A stretch of 64,000 bases of DNA from Pseudobacteriovorax antillogorgiicola (GCA_945898195.1 CAMDHM010000002.1:96874-160873), one strand, 5' to 3'; counted from the stretch's first letter, positions 1-9,378 are shown. Program-made: numbers and translations. Notes: generated from the letters alone by a model not told the origin.

Positions 1-612
1 GGCGGTGGAGCCGACGAGGGTACCATGGAGAAAGAGTCGAGCGTTTTAGAAAATCTAGTCCGAGAAAAACTATTCCCTTCCAGGGCGGCCCTCTCTTTAG
101 ATGTGCATTCCGGGTTCGGCACAGTCGACCGCCTTTGGTTTCCTTATGCGAAATCGCGGGAGCCGTTCCCATCGCTGGCGGAAGTCTATCAGTTAAGTGC
201 GTTGCTCGACCGAACCTATCCAAACCATATCTACAAGGTGGAGCCGCAATCGCTTAATTATACAACCCACGGAGATCTATGGGACTATTTCTATGACGAG
301 CATAGTTCCAGCGGCCCTGGTCGCGGCACCTATCTGCCCCTTGCGCTGGAGCTTGGTTCGTGGCTTTGGGTAAAAAAGAATCCGCGGCAGATCCTTTCGC
401 TCCTTGGAGCATTTAATCCGGTCATTCGCCACCGCTACCAAAGAATCCTGAGGCGGCACTTGGCGCTGCTTGATTTCATGGCGAGGGCTGCGGCTAGTCA
501 CCAGACGTGGAGCCGAATTCCAAAAGTAGAGCGCAAAGAAATAACTGAAAAAGCCCACGATCGCTGGTATTCGGGGTTCAGCGGCGAGCTGCCATCCCAT
601 GCTGGAAAATAA
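1..612 (+). CDS. M14-family (DUF2817-like) zinc carboxypeptidase, 5' truncated by window edge
   Basis: The reading frame is open from base 1, so the ATG at 25 on the ORF track is probably internal and the gene starts outside the window. The visible part is the C-terminal half of an M14-type metallopeptidase. 'SLDVHSGFG' carries the likely third zinc-ligand histidine, 'EPQSLNYTTHGDLWDY' is a conserved substrate-pocket block, and 'ALELGSW' carries the likely catalytic glutamate. The N-terminal HxxE zinc site would lie upstream. The basic C-terminal tail has no recognisable domain. Substrate is unknown; the family cleaves C-terminal residues of peptides. It ends 231 bases before rpsJ and does not look part of the ribosomal operon. 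Confidence 0.75.
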   Translation, partial: GGGADEGTMEKESSVLENLVREKLFPSRAALSLDVHSGFGTVDRLWFPYAKSREPFPSLAEVYQLSALLDRTYPNHIYKVEPQSLNYTTHGDLWDYFYDEHSSSGPGRGTYLPLALELGSWLWVKKNPRQILSLLGAFNPVIRHRYQRILRRHLALLDFMARAAASHQTWSRIPKVERKEITEKAHDRWYSGFSGELPSHAGK

Positions 613-627
613 TTTCCCTCATTTCGC

Positions 628-657
628 TTGACAGGTTCAGCCATCAGAGTTTAGAAC
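628..657 (+). promoter_or_regulatory. Candidate sigma70-type promoter of the S10 operon
   Basis: A perfect -35 box TTGACA (628-633) is followed after 18 bases by TAGAAC, four of six matches to TATAAT. It lies about 190 bases upstream of rpsJ, which leaves a long leader like those used for L4 autoregulation in other bacteria. No clear leader hairpin was identified by eye. The motif match is direct; its function is inference. Confidence 0.4.
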
Positions 658-843
658 CTCGCGACTCGGGTAAGCCTGCTTAACAGCAAGCCAATGCCGT
701 CGATCAGAGAGAAGCTCTGCGTATATCGGTGACAAACACGTCACAAATTTCCGCAAAAGACCCCTCCGGCCGTGGCGCGATTTACCCAAGCAAGTTGTTT
801 CAGAAGTGATGAACGAACAACGAATGCAGTAGGTTGCGAGAGT

Positions 844-1155
844 ATGCAAAGCCAAAAAATTAGAATTCGTTTGAGAGGCTACGACTACCGTCTGTTGGAC
901 CAAGCCGCCGCAGACATCGTCGAACGCGCCAAGCGCACCGGCGCCCGCGTGGCTGGCCCGATTCCACTGCCGACCTCGATCAACCGTTACACGGTTCTTC
1001 GCAGTCCACACGTGGACAAGAAGTCTCGAGAGCAATTCGAAGTCCGCACGCACAAGCGTGTTCTCGATATACTCGAGCCCAAGCAACAAACCATCGACGC
1101 GCTCATGAAGCTAGACCTGGCATCCGGTGTGGATGTTGAGATCAAGTTGTACTGA
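844..1155 (+). CDS. rpsJ: 30S ribosomal protein S10
   Basis: S10 (103 aa) is part of the 30S head and also acts as NusE in antitermination. Family blocks 'GPIPLPT' and 'HKRVLDI' are present. The ORF track begins at 772, but the S10 fold begins at '[12 protein letters not shown]', so the ATG at 844 is chosen. There is no strong Shine-Dalgarno. The start is preceded by 'aggttgcgaga', the same 11-mer that precedes rplC. It is the first gene of the S10-spc-alpha superoperon. The str-operon genes (rpsL, rpsG, fusA, tuf) are not upstream. Confidence 0.97.
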   Translation: MQSQKIRIRLRGYDYRLLDQAAADIVERAKRTGARVAGPIPLPTSINRYTVLRSPHVDKKSREQFEVRTHKRVLDILEPKQQTIDALMKLDLASGVDVEIKLY

Positions 1156-1233
1156 ATGAGCCTCCGTCCATAGATCAGTCACTGAGAATCCTTTTAAAGA
1201 CTCCAGTCACGAACTGAACAGCAGGTTGCGAGA

Positions 1234-1872
1234 ATGAACGTGAAAGCATTGGTAGCAAAAAAAATCGGAATGACGAGGATGATGGATCCCGAAGGCCACA
1301 TGGTCGCGGTAACCCTTCTCCAAATCGAAGAGCAAAAGATCACCAAGATCCTAACGCCGGGTCGTGATGGTTACAGCGCAGTGCAAGTTGGGTATTTCAC
1401 GAAAAGAGATACCCGCTTGACCAAGGCTGACCATGCCCGCCTACGTAAGGTAAACGTGGCTGAAAACTTTGCTCGCTTTAAAGAATTCCGCTCTGAGAAG
1501 CCAGTTGAAGGCCTCGAAGCCGGAGCCAGCCTAACGGCGGCGATCCTCGAGGGTGTGAAAGCTGTTGACGTAACTGGTTTCACTAAGGGCCGTGGATTCA
1601 CGGGTTCGGTGAAGCGTTGGAGTGTCGCCTGTGGTCGTATGACGCACGGTTCACGTTTCCACCGTCGCCCAGGTTCGCTCGGTACCCGCACAACTCCGGG
1701 ACGAGTATTCAAGGGAAAACCACAGCCGGGTCAGTATGGCGATGAGCAGCGCACGATACAAAATCTTAGGCTGCTGGACGTCGACACGAAAAACAATGTG
1801 ATAGCGGTTTACGGATCCGTCCCGGGTCACCAGAACAATTATCTGTTCGTTAAGCCTTCGATTAAGGCCTAG
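1234..1872 (+). CDS. rplC: 50S ribosomal protein L3
   Basis: L3 (212 aa) is an early-assembly 23S rRNA-binding protein whose long loop reaches the peptidyl-transferase centre. The loop signature 'MTHGSRFHRRPGSLGTRTTP' is clear. The glutamine usually methylated near this motif cannot be assigned by eye. The ATG at 1234 follows the same 'aggttgcgaga' leader as rpsJ, after a 78-base gap. Length is normal for bacteria. Confidence 0.97.
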   Translation: MNVKALVAKKIGMTRMMDPEGHMVAVTLLQIEEQKITKILTPGRDGYSAVQVGYFTKRDTRLTKADHARLRKVNVAENFARFKEFRSEKPVEGLEAGASLTAAILEGVKAVDVTGFTKGRGFTGSVKRWSVACGRMTHGSRFHRRPGSLGTRTTPGRVFKGKPQPGQYGDEQRTIQNLRLLDVDTKNNVIAVYGSVPGHQNNYLFVKPSIKA

Positions 1873-1883
1873 AGGTACAGACC

Positions 1884-2522
1884 ATGGAAATCCAAATAAA
1901 AGACATCAAGGGCAAGGCAATAAAGTCAGTTAAGCTGCCTGAAGCCATTTACGGCGTTCCGATGAACGAACACGTGCTTCATCTGGTAGTAAAAAGCTAC
2001 CAGGCTGCCCGTCGCCAAGGGACGCATTGCACAAAGACCAGGGCATACGTGTCCGGCGGTGGAAAAAAGCCCTTCAAACAAAAAGGCACTGGCGGTGCCC
2101 GTCAGGGTACGAGCCGTTCCCCACTTATGCCGGGTGGAGCAGTGATTTTTGGCCCACGTCCACGGGATTACCGTGAAAAGACGAACCAAAAACTTCGTCA
2201 GTTGGCCCTTAGGGTTGCCTTGTCGGACAAAGTCCGTCACGGAAAACTTGTTGTGGTCAACGACTTTGCACTCAGCAAGTACAGCACTAAACATCTTTTG
2301 GGTGCGTTAAGTGCCTTGGGTGTTGCGAAGGCTCTGTTTTCGGACGAGCGCAAAGATGATTTGCTCTACAAATCGGCACGAAACATTCATGGTGCAACAT
2401 CGGTTGCCCCAGCCGAGCTGAACGCTGAGCATGTGCTTCGTTACGAGTCACTTGTGATCAGTGAAACCGCTCTCAACTCGCTGCAGCAGCGTTTCGAGGA
2501 GAACCACAGTGAATCTGTATAG
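1884..2522 (+). CDS. rplD: 50S ribosomal protein L4
   Basis: L4 (212 aa) lines the polypeptide exit tunnel and in some bacteria represses its own S10 operon. The conserved extended loop 'GTGGARQGTSRSPLMPGG' followed by 'FGPRPRDY' identifies it. It starts 11 bases after rplC. Its end overlaps the GTG start of rplW by 14 bases, suggesting translational coupling. Confidence 0.96.
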   Translation: MEIQIKDIKGKAIKSVKLPEAIYGVPMNEHVLHLVVKSYQAARRQGTHCTKTRAYVSGGGKKPFKQKGTGGARQGTSRSPLMPGGAVIFGPRPRDYREKTNQKLRQLALRVALSDKVRHGKLVVVNDFALSKYSTKHLLGALSALGVAKALFSDERKDDLLYKSARNIHGATSVAPAELNAEHVLRYESLVISETALNSLQQRFEENHSESV

Positions 2523-2796
2523 TGTATTGGTCAGGCCTGTTCTCTCTGAGAAGAGCAATGACGCACGTGAGCATGGTGGAAAGTACACTTTCGAAGTGGC
2601 TCTGAAGTCGACTAAGGAAGATGTGCAGCGGGCGATCGAAAAGATATACAACGTTAAAGTTGCTGGTGTTCAGACGATGGTAACCCGCGGCAAGACTCGT
2701 CGGCGCGGGGTGCATCTCTCTCTTGAGAGCACATGCAAGAAGGCCATTGTGACTCTGGCGGCTGGAGCCAAGCTCCCACTGTTTGAAGAACAGTAA
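2509..2796 (+). CDS. rplW: 50S ribosomal protein L23
   Basis: L23 (95 aa) sits at the tunnel exit and docks SRP and trigger factor. The ORF-track start (2461) runs inside rplD. The true start is the GTG at 2509, giving 'MNLYSVLVRPVLSEKS', the usual L23 opening. It has a 'gaggag' ribosome binding site just upstream and overlaps the rplD 3' end. Confidence 0.95.
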   Translation: MNLYSVLVRPVLSEKSNDAREHGGKYTFEVALKSTKEDVQRAIEKIYNVKVAGVQTMVTRGKTRRRGVHLSLESTCKKAIVTLAAGAKLPLFEEQ

Positions 2797-2845
2797 TCGT
2801 TGAAACGATGTTCCGCGCGGGCGGAATGAAGAGGGAAGAATAGTT

Positions 2846-3673
2846 ATGGCAGTCAAGATCCTCAAGCCAACAACACCAGGTCGCCGCGGCGCGTCGGTTG
2901 TTGACTACAGTTCGATCGACAAGGTTGAGCCGTGCGCGGCCCTGCTGGTCGCATTGAAGAAGCACTCTGGCCGCAACAACACGGGCCGGATCATGGTTCG
3001 TCACCAGGGCGGTGGTGTTCGCCGGCACTACCGGATCATCGACTGGCGTCGTGACAAGCGCGGTATCCCGGGTAAAGTTGAATACATCGAATACGATCCA
3101 AACCGTACGGCATTCATTGCCCGCGTGGTTTATTCGGACGGCGAGCGTCGTTATATCCTCGCTCCCGAAGGTTTGAAGAAGGGTGCGAGCGTCGTTGCAG
3201 CTGAAACGGCTGACGTAAAAGTCGGTAACGCGATGCCGCTTCGTTCGATTCCACTTGGTACTTTTGTGCATAATATCGAGATGCGTCCAGGTAAAGGCGG
3301 CCAAATGGCGCGCAGTGCAGGGACCTACGCACAGCTGATCGGCCGTCTTGATGGCTATGCTCAGTTGCGGATGCCGAGCGGTGAAATGCGTCGGATTAAC
3401 GATAGCTGCTTTGCCGTCATCGGTCAGGTCAGCAATCCAGATAATTTCAACGTTACGATCGGTAAGGCCGGGCGGAGTCGTTGGATGGGTATTCGGCCTA
3501 CCGTTCGCGGTATGACGATGAACCCGTGTGACCACCCTCATGGTGGTGGTGAAGGTCGTGCAAAGGGTGGTCGTCACCCGGTAAGTCCTTGGGCTCAGCC
3601 AGCCAAGGGTTATAAGACGCGTAAGAACAAGCGGACCGCGAAAGACATCATTCGCGATCGTCGTCAAAAATAG
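2846..3673 (+). CDS. rplB: 50S ribosomal protein L2
   Basis: L2 (275 aa) is required for subunit association and peptidyl transfer. The signature '[11 protein letters not shown]', containing the functionally important histidine, is intact near residue 225-235. The length matches bacterial L2. A 'gaggga' RBS precedes the ATG. The long antisense ORF of 337 aa across this gene is a codon-bias shadow. Confidence 0.97.
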   Translation: MAVKILKPTTPGRRGASVVDYSSIDKVEPCAALLVALKKHSGRNNTGRIMVRHQGGGVRRHYRIIDWRRDKRGIPGKVEYIEYDPNRTAFIARVVYSDGERRYILAPEGLKKGASVVAAETADVKVGNAMPLRSIPLGTFVHNIEMRPGKGGQMARSAGTYAQLIGRLDGYAQLRMPSGEMRRINDSCFAVIGQVSNPDNFNVTIGKAGRSRWMGIRPTVRGMTMNPCDHPHGGGEGRAKGGRHPVSPWAQPAKGYKTRKNKRTAKDIIRDRRQK

Positions 3674-3698
3674 TTGAACGTATAGGAGAATGCCCCAG

Positions 3699-3983
3699 AT
3701 GGCGCGTTCTATTAAAAAAGGTCCTTTTGTAGACGGTTACCTCTTCGGTAAAGTTGAAAAGGCACGTCAGGATCGCAAACCAATTAAGACCTGGAGCCGC
3801 CGCTCTACGATCTTGCCTGATTTTGTTGGGCTTACGTTTGCGGTTCATAACGGCAATAAGTTTATTCCGGTATTCGTCACCGAGAACATGGTTGGTCACA
3901 AGCTGGGTGAATTTTCCCAGACGCGTACCTTCCACGGCCACGGCAGTGAGAAAAAAGGCGCCAAGCCCGGCGCAGGCGCATAA
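3699..3983 (+). CDS. rpsS: 30S ribosomal protein S19
   Basis: S19 (94 aa from this start) forms a complex with S13 at the 30S head and contacts the A-site tRNA. The protein reads '[15 protein letters not shown]', with the family block '[16 protein letters not shown]'. The ORF track starts at 3690 (MPQMARS), but that ATG abuts the 'aggaga' RBS. The ATG at 3699 has about 10 bases of spacing and matches the family N-terminus, so it is preferred. Confidence 0.95.
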   Translation: MARSIKKGPFVDGYLFGKVEKARQDRKPIKTWSRRSTILPDFVGLTFAVHNGNKFIPVFVTENMVGHKLGEFSQTRTFHGHGSEKKGAKPGAGA

Positions 3984-3995
3984 GGTTGACAGGAC

Positions 3996-4334
3996 ATGTC
4001 TGAACAATACAAAGCAGTTCTGAAAAATGTTCGCATTTCCCCGAGAAAAGTTCGTCTGGTGGCGGATTTAGTTCGTGGTAAGCAGGTCCAAGATGCCTTG
4101 GACCTTCTGAAGCTTACGACCAAGCGGTCGGCTCCGGTGGTGTCAGGTCTTCTGACATCCGCGATTGCCAACGCAACGTCAAAAGCAACGGTGGATGTGG
4201 ATCGGTTAGTAATTAGTGAGCTGATGGTAGATGGCGGAACAGTGCTGAAGCGCTTCATGCCTCGCGCTCAGGGTCGTGCTACCCCGATCCGTAAGCGCAC
4301 GTCGCATATCACGATGAAGCTCAAAGAAATCTAA
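3996..4334 (+). CDS. rplV: 50S ribosomal protein L22
   Basis: L22 (112 aa) binds all 23S rRNA domains and forms part of the tunnel constriction with L4. '[17 protein letters not shown]' and the hairpin region '[20 protein letters not shown]' are diagnostic. It starts 12 bases after rpsS. Confidence 0.96.
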   Translation: MSEQYKAVLKNVRISPRKVRLVADLVRGKQVQDALDLLKLTTKRSAPVVSGLLTSAIANATSKATVDVDRLVISELMVDGGTVLKRFMPRAQGRATPIRKRTSHITMKLKEI

Positions 4335-4349
4335 AGGAAGGATTACTTC

Positions 4350-5012
4350 GTGGGACAGAAAGTACACCCAATCGGTTTCCGTCTCGGTGTGATCAAGAGC
4401 TGGAGCTCGCGCTGGTACTCGAAAAACGAGTATGCAAAGTTTCTCCAGGAAGACATCCGGATTCGCGGATACATCGAAAAAAAGTTTAAGGCTGCCGGCG
4501 TGGCTTTGGTCGAAATCGAGCGCGCTGCCAAGAACCTAAAGATCAACATCCATAGTAGCCGCCCGGGCATCATTATCGGGAAAAAAGGCGCTGGGGCGGA
4601 GACTCTGAAGGATGAATTGGTTCGTCACTGCAAGATTACTTCTGGCGAGCCAACGCTGAATGTTTTCGAAGTGAAAAAGCCAGATATGGATGCAAAGCTC
4701 GTTGCGGAGAGTATCCGTGAGCAGCTTGAGCGTCGGGTTTCATTCCGTCGGGCGATGAAGAAGTCGATCGGCCAGACGATGAAGGCTGGGGCGAAGGGCA
4801 TCAAGGTACAGTTGTGCGGCCGCCTCGGTGGCGCCGATATGTCCCGGATGGAGCGCTACATGGAAGGCCGTGTTCCGCTGCACACATTGCGTGCCGATAT
4901 TGATTATGGAACAGCAGAAGCCTTGACGACCTTTGGTCTGATTGGCGTGAAAATCTGGATCTTTAAGGGAGAAGTTCTTTCCCGTGATGATTCTAGTAGC
5001 AAGCAGAACTAA
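4350..5012 (+). CDS. rpsC: 30S ribosomal protein S3
   Basis: S3 (220 aa) lies at the mRNA entry channel and has helicase activity with S4. The N-terminal '[12 protein letters not shown]' and the KH-domain GXXG region '[11 protein letters not shown]' are visible. The C-terminal S3 domain holds '[14 protein letters not shown]'. Translation starts at a GTG (4350) with 'aaggaagg' upstream. Confidence 0.97.
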   Translation: MGQKVHPIGFRLGVIKSWSSRWYSKNEYAKFLQEDIRIRGYIEKKFKAAGVALVEIERAAKNLKINIHSSRPGIIIGKKGAGAETLKDELVRHCKITSGEPTLNVFEVKKPDMDAKLVAESIREQLERRVSFRRAMKKSIGQTMKAGAKGIKVQLCGRLGGADMSRMERYMEGRVPLHTLRADIDYGTAEALTTFGLIGVKIWIFKGEVLSRDDSSSKQN

Positions 5013-5045
5013 CACCTGCAGAGACTGACGAGCGAGGACTGAGAT

Positions 5046-5468
5046 ATGCTGGCTCCAAAAAGAATGAAATACCGTAAGGCCCACAAGGGCCGGGTCAAAG
5101 GCAAAGCCAAGGCCGGCACTGAGCTGACCAAGGGTGAATTTGGCCTGATGGCTATGGAAAGTGGAAAGATCACGGCGCGCCAAATCGAGGCCGCCCGAAT
5201 CGCCATGACCCGTCACTGTAAAAGGGGCGGATTTGTGTGGATTAAGATCTTTCCAGCCAAGCCAATTACCAAAAAGCCGGCCGAAACCCGGATGGGTAGC
5301 GGAAAAGGTGGCGTAGAGTACTATGTTGCGGTTGTAAAACCGGGCAGAATCCTTTATGAGATGCAGGGCGTGGAGAAAGCTGTTGCTGAAGAGGCTCTGA
5401 CGCTTGCTGCTTCCAAGCTCCCGATCAAAACCAAATTAATCCTCCGGTCAGAAGACCCTTGGGCATAA
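5046..5468 (+). CDS. rplP: 50S ribosomal protein L16
   Basis: L16 (140 aa) organises the A-site of the 50S subunit. It begins '[19 protein letters not shown]', a typical opening. '[19 protein letters not shown]' contains the conserved GKG region near the peptidyl-transferase centre. The 33-base gap from rpsC contains a 'gagga' RBS. Confidence 0.96.
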   Translation: MLAPKRMKYRKAHKGRVKGKAKAGTELTKGEFGLMAMESGKITARQIEAARIAMTRHCKRGGFVWIKIFPAKPITKKPAETRMGSGKGGVEYYVAVVKPGRILYEMQGVEKAVAEEALTLAASKLPIKTKLILRSEDPWA

Positions 5469-5477
5469 GGTTGAGTC

Positions 5478-5702
5478 ATGGATTTGCATAAACTGAAATC
5501 TGAAGAAATTCGCGGGTTTGATGTGTCACGTTCGGTTGAGCTTGAGGTTCAAGTTCGCCGGGCACTGCATGATGCGCGGATGGACATTTATAATCCGGCA
5601 GCTCGCGCTGCCGGTCGGATCCGCGGCTTAAAGCGAAGCCTGGCCCGTTTGTTGACCCTGCGGGCTCCGGCGGCGATTAAACCGTTAGCGAAACGCAAGT
5701 AA
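5478..5702 (+). CDS. rpmC: 50S ribosomal protein L29
   Basis: L29 (74 aa) is a small two-helix protein near the tunnel exit beside L23. The opening 'MDLHKLKSEEI' fits, and the rest is two long helices with a short basic C-terminal extension 'AAIKPLAKRK'. The gene lies 9 bases after rplP. Identity rests on sequence and on position between L16 and S17. Confidence 0.9.
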   Translation: MDLHKLKSEEIRGFDVSRSVELEVQVRRALHDARMDIYNPAARAAGRIRGLKRSLARLLTLRAPAAIKPLAKRK

Positions 5703-5738
5703 TTGGATTTGCAACGTTCTTAGTAGAGAGAGCGAACT

Positions 5739-6014
5739 GTGAGTGAAGTAATTAAAAATCAAGACAGCGTAAGTCGCACAATCCGGTGCACCGTGACCAG
5801 CGACAAGATGGAGAAATCCCGCGTCGCCGTTGTGGAGCGCTTGGTAAAGCACCCGACTTTTGGCAAGTACATCCGCCGGCGTACCAAGCTGATGTTCCAT
5901 GATGCCAATAATGTGACCAGGGCTGGAGACGAGGTTCTCGTCCGCCAGACCAGACCGTTGAGTGCGCGCAAAAAATTTGAATTGGTGAAAGTTGTCCGGG
6001 AAGCGCGTCGCTAA
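5739..6014 (+). CDS. rpsQ: 30S ribosomal protein S17
   Basis: S17 (91 aa) is an OB-fold primary 16S rRNA-binding protein. The pattern '[19 protein letters not shown]'-like (here [16 protein letters not shown]), followed by '[18 protein letters not shown]', is diagnostic. The start is a GTG at 5739, with 'agagag' upstream. The N-terminus is about ten residues longer than usual, and a slightly later start cannot be excluded. Confidence 0.94.
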   Translation: MSEVIKNQDSVSRTIRCTVTSDKMEKSRVAVVERLVKHPTFGKYIRRRTKLMFHDANNVTRAGDEVLVRQTRPLSARKKFELVKVVREARR

Positions 6015-6052
6015 GCGGCCTTCTCTTAAGACGTCTTGATACAGGTGACATC

Positions 6053-6424
6053 ATGATCCAGATGGAAACAGTACTGAAAAGCGGTGACAATTCCGGCGCA
6101 AAGCGTCTGAAGTGTTTCAAGGTCCTTGGTGGAAGTCGTAAGCGTTTTGCGACTGTGGGCGACATCATTGTCGTTTCAATCAAAGAGGCTTTGCCGAATA
6201 GCAAGGTTGAAAAAGGAACCGTCCACAAGGCGGTTGTGGTTCGCACTGCAAAGGAAATCAAGCGTGCTGATGGGTCGACCATCCGCTTCGATGAAAATGC
6301 TGCTGTGCTGATCAAGGGTAAGGAAAACGAACCAGTCGGCACCCGTATCTTCGGACCGGTGGCGCGTGAGGTGAGGCAAAAAGGCTTCTCCCGCATCGCA
6401 TCATTGGCTCCAGAAGTTCTGTAG
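6053..6424 (+). CDS. rplN: 50S ribosomal protein L14
   Basis: L14 (123 aa) forms intersubunit bridge B8 and binds the silencing factor RsfS. It starts '[17 protein letters not shown]' and ends '[12 protein letters not shown]', both typical. An 81-base spacer without rplX separates it from rplE. Confidence 0.97.
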   Translation: MIQMETVLKSGDNSGAKRLKCFKVLGGSRKRFATVGDIIVVSIKEALPNSKVEKGTVHKAVVVRTAKEIKRADGSTIRFDENAAVLIKGKENEPVGTRIFGPVAREVRQKGFSRIASLAPEVL

Positions 6425-6505
6425 GCTTCGCCCACAAGGCGGGGCCCGGCGAACTTCCGGAAGGGAAGGAAGCGGGTCCATTATGAAGGAAGAAAGAAAG
6501 TAACG

Positions 6506-7075
6506 ATGGCTACCAAGACACCAAAAACCAAAAGCGAAATGCCGCGGCTCCAAGCTCAGTACGCTGAATTTCGTGTGCAACTGCAAAAAGAGCTGGGTCT
6601 CGCGAATCCCATGCAGGTTCCACAGATAACCAAGATCGTAGTTAATATCGGTGAAGGTGACGCCGTCGAAAATCGCAAAGCCCTCGAAGGCGCGGTTTCG
6701 GATATGACGCTGATTACGGGTCAGAAGCCAATCACGACTCGGGCCAAAAAAAGCATCGCGACGTTTAAGTTGCGCCAAGGTATGCCAATTGGTTGCGCGG
6801 TTACCCTCCGTCGCCAACGGATGTATGAGTTCCTCGATCGCTTTATCAATGTTGCTGTTCCCCGTATTCGTGACTTCCGCGGTTTCTCGCCGAAGGCATT
6901 TGACGGACGTGGATGCTACACACTGGGCGTCAAGGAACAGATCATTTTCCCGGAAATCGATTATGACAAAGTGGACAAGATCCGCGGCATGGGCATCACA
7001 ATTGTGACGTCGGCCCGGACAGACGTTGAAGCGAAAGCGCTTCTCGAGAAGTTCAACTTTCCATTCCGGAAATAA
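6506..7075 (+). CDS. rplE: 50S ribosomal protein L5
   Basis: L5 (189 aa) binds 5S rRNA and the P-site tRNA elbow. '[18 protein letters not shown]' and '[20 protein letters not shown]' are clear. The N-terminus carries about ten extra residues compared with the usual 179. It directly follows rplN, where rplX would normally intervene. A purine-rich 'aaggaagaaagaaag' precedes the ATG. Confidence 0.97.
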   Translation: MATKTPKTKSEMPRLQAQYAEFRVQLQKELGLANPMQVPQITKIVVNIGEGDAVENRKALEGAVSDMTLITGQKPITTRAKKSIATFKLRQGMPIGCAVTLRRQRMYEFLDRFINVAVPRIRDFRGFSPKAFDGRGCYTLGVKEQIIFPEIDYDKVDKIRGMGITIVTSARTDVEAKALLEKFNFPFRK

Positions 7076-7114
7076 AGAAAGAAATCAGCGAAAGCTGAAA
7101 GGAGCATAGAGACA

Positions 7115-7300
7115 ATGGCCAAGAAAGCCATGATTGAAAAGTGTAACCGCGAACCTAAGTTCAGCGTACGGGCTTACACCCGCTGTACGAAGTGCGGTCG
7201 CCCGAAGGCTGTGTACCGGAAGTTCGGCATCTGCCGTATTTGCTTCCGCACGATGGCGCTCAAGGGTCAACTGCCCGGAGTCCTTAAGGCTTCCTGGTAA
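7115..7300 (+). CDS. rpsN: 30S ribosomal protein S14, zinc-binding (type Z)
   Basis: This is the short 61-aa form of S14 with two CxxC pairs ('CTKCGRP' and 'CRICFR'), the zinc-coordinating C+ version, not the about 100-aa zinc-free form. It contributes to the 30S head. The ATG has a 'aaaggagc' RBS. It sits between rplE and rpsH as expected. Confidence 0.96.
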   Translation: MAKKAMIEKCNREPKFSVRAYTRCTKCGRPKAVYRKFGICRICFRTMALKGQLPGVLKASW

Positions 7301-7337
7301 TTCAGCACATGAGAAGGCTCTGCCTTAGGAGATATCG

Positions 7338-7736
7338 ATGAACGTTTGTGACCCAATTTCTGATTTGCTCGCGAGGATCCGTAACGGCCAAAAAGCCGGA
7401 CACGAAGTCGTGTCGGTCCCTGCTTCGGCAATGAAGATTGCTATCACGCACCTTCTTAAAGAAGAAGGTTTTGTCCGGAATTACAAGTGCATCCGGGATC
7501 GGAAGCAAGGCATGATCAAGATTGCTTTGAGCTACCGTGAAGACGGTGACGGCGTAATTCTTGGAATCAAGCGCGTCAGCCGCCCTAGCCACCGTATTTA
7601 CGTTGGAACAGACAAAATTCCGTTCGTAAAGAACGGGTTTGGAACGGCGATTCTTTCGACTTCGCGGGGCGTTATGACGTGCCGTGAAGCTCGCAAGCAG
7701 CGTCTTGGTGGTGAGCATCTCTGCTCTGTATTCTAA
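7338..7736 (+). CDS. rpsH: 30S ribosomal protein S8
   Basis: S8 (132 aa) is a primary 16S rRNA binder and, in enterobacteria, the spc-operon translational repressor. 'DPISDLLARIRNGQ' at the N-terminus and 'GTAILSTSRGVMTCREAR' at the C-terminus identify it. An 'aggaga' RBS precedes the ATG. Confidence 0.97.
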   Translation: MNVCDPISDLLARIRNGQKAGHEVVSVPASAMKIAITHLLKEEGFVRNYKCIRDRKQGMIKIALSYREDGDGVILGIKRVSRPSHRIYVGTDKIPFVKNGFGTAILSTSRGVMTCREARKQRLGGEHLCSVF

Positions 7737-7792
7737 AGTTGGCCCCAGGCGTGTGACCCGGGGTTTGAGTAAAGTTTGAAGGGAACTTCAAA

Positions 7793-8335
7793 ATGTCTCG
7801 TATCGGTAAAAAGCCAATCACCCTGCCGAAGGGTGTTGAAGTTAAAATTGAGGGCAGCATGGTCCACGTCAAAGGTCCGAAAGGACAGTTGGCACATAAG
7901 GTTCATGACACGATGTCGATTGCGATCGATGGTGGAGTTGTCACTGTTGTGCCAAAAAGTGGGCGCAACGATATTGGGCAGTTTCATGGGTTGACGCGGA
8001 CCCTGGTCACCAACATGGTGACCGGCGTATCCGATGGTTTTTCTAAGACTTTGACGCTTGTTGGTGTTGGTTACCGGGCGGCTGTGAAGGGCAAGGGGAT
8101 TACCCTGAACCTGGGCCATAGTCACCCCATCGAATTCGAAGCACCACAGGGCATTGAGATTAAGGTTGATAAATTGACGACGATCGTCGTATCTGGGGCC
8201 GACAAAGAGTTGGTTGGTCGGGTGTCGGCGACCCTTCGAGGCCTGCGTGCCCCGGAGCCATATCATGGTAAGGGCGCTCGGTATTCGGACGAAGTTATTG
8301 CTACGAAGGTTGGTAAGGCTGCTGGTAAGAAGTAA
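7793..8335 (+). CDS. rplF: 50S ribosomal protein L6
   Basis: L6 (180 aa) lies near the sarcin-ricin loop and GTPase centre. 'MSRIGKKPITLPKGVEV' and 'PEPYHGKGARYSDE' (near the C-terminus) are diagnostic. Two homologous L6 domains are expected over this length. Confidence 0.97.
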   Translation: MSRIGKKPITLPKGVEVKIEGSMVHVKGPKGQLAHKVHDTMSIAIDGGVVTVVPKSGRNDIGQFHGLTRTLVTNMVTGVSDGFSKTLTLVGVGYRAAVKGKGITLNLGHSHPIEFEAPQGIEIKVDKLTTIVVSGADKELVGRVSATLRGLRAPEPYHGKGARYSDEVIATKVGKAAGKK

Positions 8336-8376
8336 CCAGTCTCGGATCCAGCGGCGGTCACGATAAGGAAGTATCT

Positions 8377-8733
8377 ATGAGTTCGGTCAATGTTAAGTCT
8401 GCAATGCGCGTCCGTCGGAAGCTCCGTGGCCGCAAGAAAATTTCGGGCACACCAGAGCGTCCGCGGATGTCTGTATTCCGTTCCGCGCGCCATGTGTTCG
8501 TCCAGGTTGTCGATGACAAAACTGGTAAAACACTGGTTTCCGTTGGTACTTTTGCTAAGGGCAAAGCCGAACGTGCCAATAAAGAAGTTTGTGCAGAAGT
8601 CGGCAAAGCTGTTGCGGCTAAGTGTAAAGAAAAGAATATAACCAAAGTCGTCTTTGACAAGAACGGTTACACCTACCACGGCCGCATTAAGGCTTTGGCA
8701 GATGGTGCCCGTGAAGCTGGTCTGGATTTCTAA
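8377..8733 (+). CDS. rplR: 50S ribosomal protein L18
   Basis: L18 (118 aa) delivers 5S rRNA to the 50S subunit with L5. 'RPRMSVFRSARHVFVQVVDD' and the C-terminal 'YHGRIKALADGAREAGLDF' are typical. An 'aaggaag' RBS precedes the ATG. Confidence 0.96.
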   Translation: MSSVNVKSAMRVRRKLRGRKKISGTPERPRMSVFRSARHVFVQVVDDKTGKTLVSVGTFAKGKAERANKEVCAEVGKAVAAKCKEKNITKVVFDKNGYTYHGRIKALADGAREAGLDF

Positions 8734-8754
8734 AGGTCTCCCGAGAGGTACCCT

Positions 8755-9357
8755 GTGTCAAAAGAAACCAAAGAGCTGAGAAAAATGGATGAACGGGACA
8801 ACGACGGTCTTCAGGATCGTGTTGTACACATCGCCCGCGTCGCTAAAGTTGTAAAAGGCGGTCGCCGCTTCAGCTTCAGTGCGTTGGTTGTTGTCGGTGA
8901 CGGACGCGAAAAGGTCGGATTCGGACTTGGTAAAGCAAGCGAAGTTCCGGATGCTATTCGCAAGGCGTCCGAGCAGGCCAAGAAGAACATGACTAAGATC
9001 CCTATGGTCGATGGAACAATTCCATTTGACGTGACGGGTAAGTTTGGTTCAGCGCGGGTCATTATGTTCCCAGCCAAAAAAGGTAAGGGGATCATCGCCG
9101 GCGGCGCAGTTCGTATCCTTGTTGAACTGGGTGGTGTTCAAGACATCATTTGCAAGGTTCACGGTACGAAGAATCATCAGAATGTTGTGCGAGCTGCGAT
9201 GGACGGCTTGAAACAACTGATGCTTCCGGAGCAGTATGCGGCGTATCGGGGCAAGCTAGCGGAAGAAACAAGGCAGATTCGCCATAGTAAGGCTGAAATC
9301 CGCCGTGCAACCAAGGCTGCAGCGACAAAGTCCGATGCAACCAAGGCGAAGAAGTAA
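8755..9357 (+). CDS. rpsE: 30S ribosomal protein S5
   Basis: S5 (200 aa) is a decoding-fidelity protein at the mRNA entry side. '[19 protein letters not shown]' and '[17 protein letters not shown]' identify it. It starts at a GTG (8755). The C-terminus carries an extra Lys/Ala-rich basic tail ('[16 protein letters not shown]') beyond the usual about 166 residues. Confidence 0.96.
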   Translation: MSKETKELRKMDERDNDGLQDRVVHIARVAKVVKGGRRFSFSALVVVGDGREKVGFGLGKASEVPDAIRKASEQAKKNMTKIPMVDGTIPFDVTGKFGSARVIMFPAKKGKGIIAGGAVRILVELGGVQDIICKVHGTKNHQNVVRAAMDGLKQLMLPEQYAAYRGKLAEETRQIRHSKAEIRRATKAAATKSDATKAKK

Positions 9358-9378
9358 GGTCTGAAGGGGAACTGGGAA

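Noticed and set aside
613-843. tRNA or structured leader RNA ahead of rpsJ
   Set aside because: No cloverleaf or convincing long hairpin could be drawn; only a candidate promoter is supported.
2654-3667. 337-aa minus-strand ORF opposite rplB
   Set aside because: It lies antisense to a perfect rplB gene with no recognisable domain; codon bias of highly expressed genes often leaves such open frames.
6483-6503. Six-codon ORF MKEERK before rplE as a remnant of rplX
   Set aside because: It shows no L24 similarity and is most easily explained as part of the purine-rich ribosome binding region.
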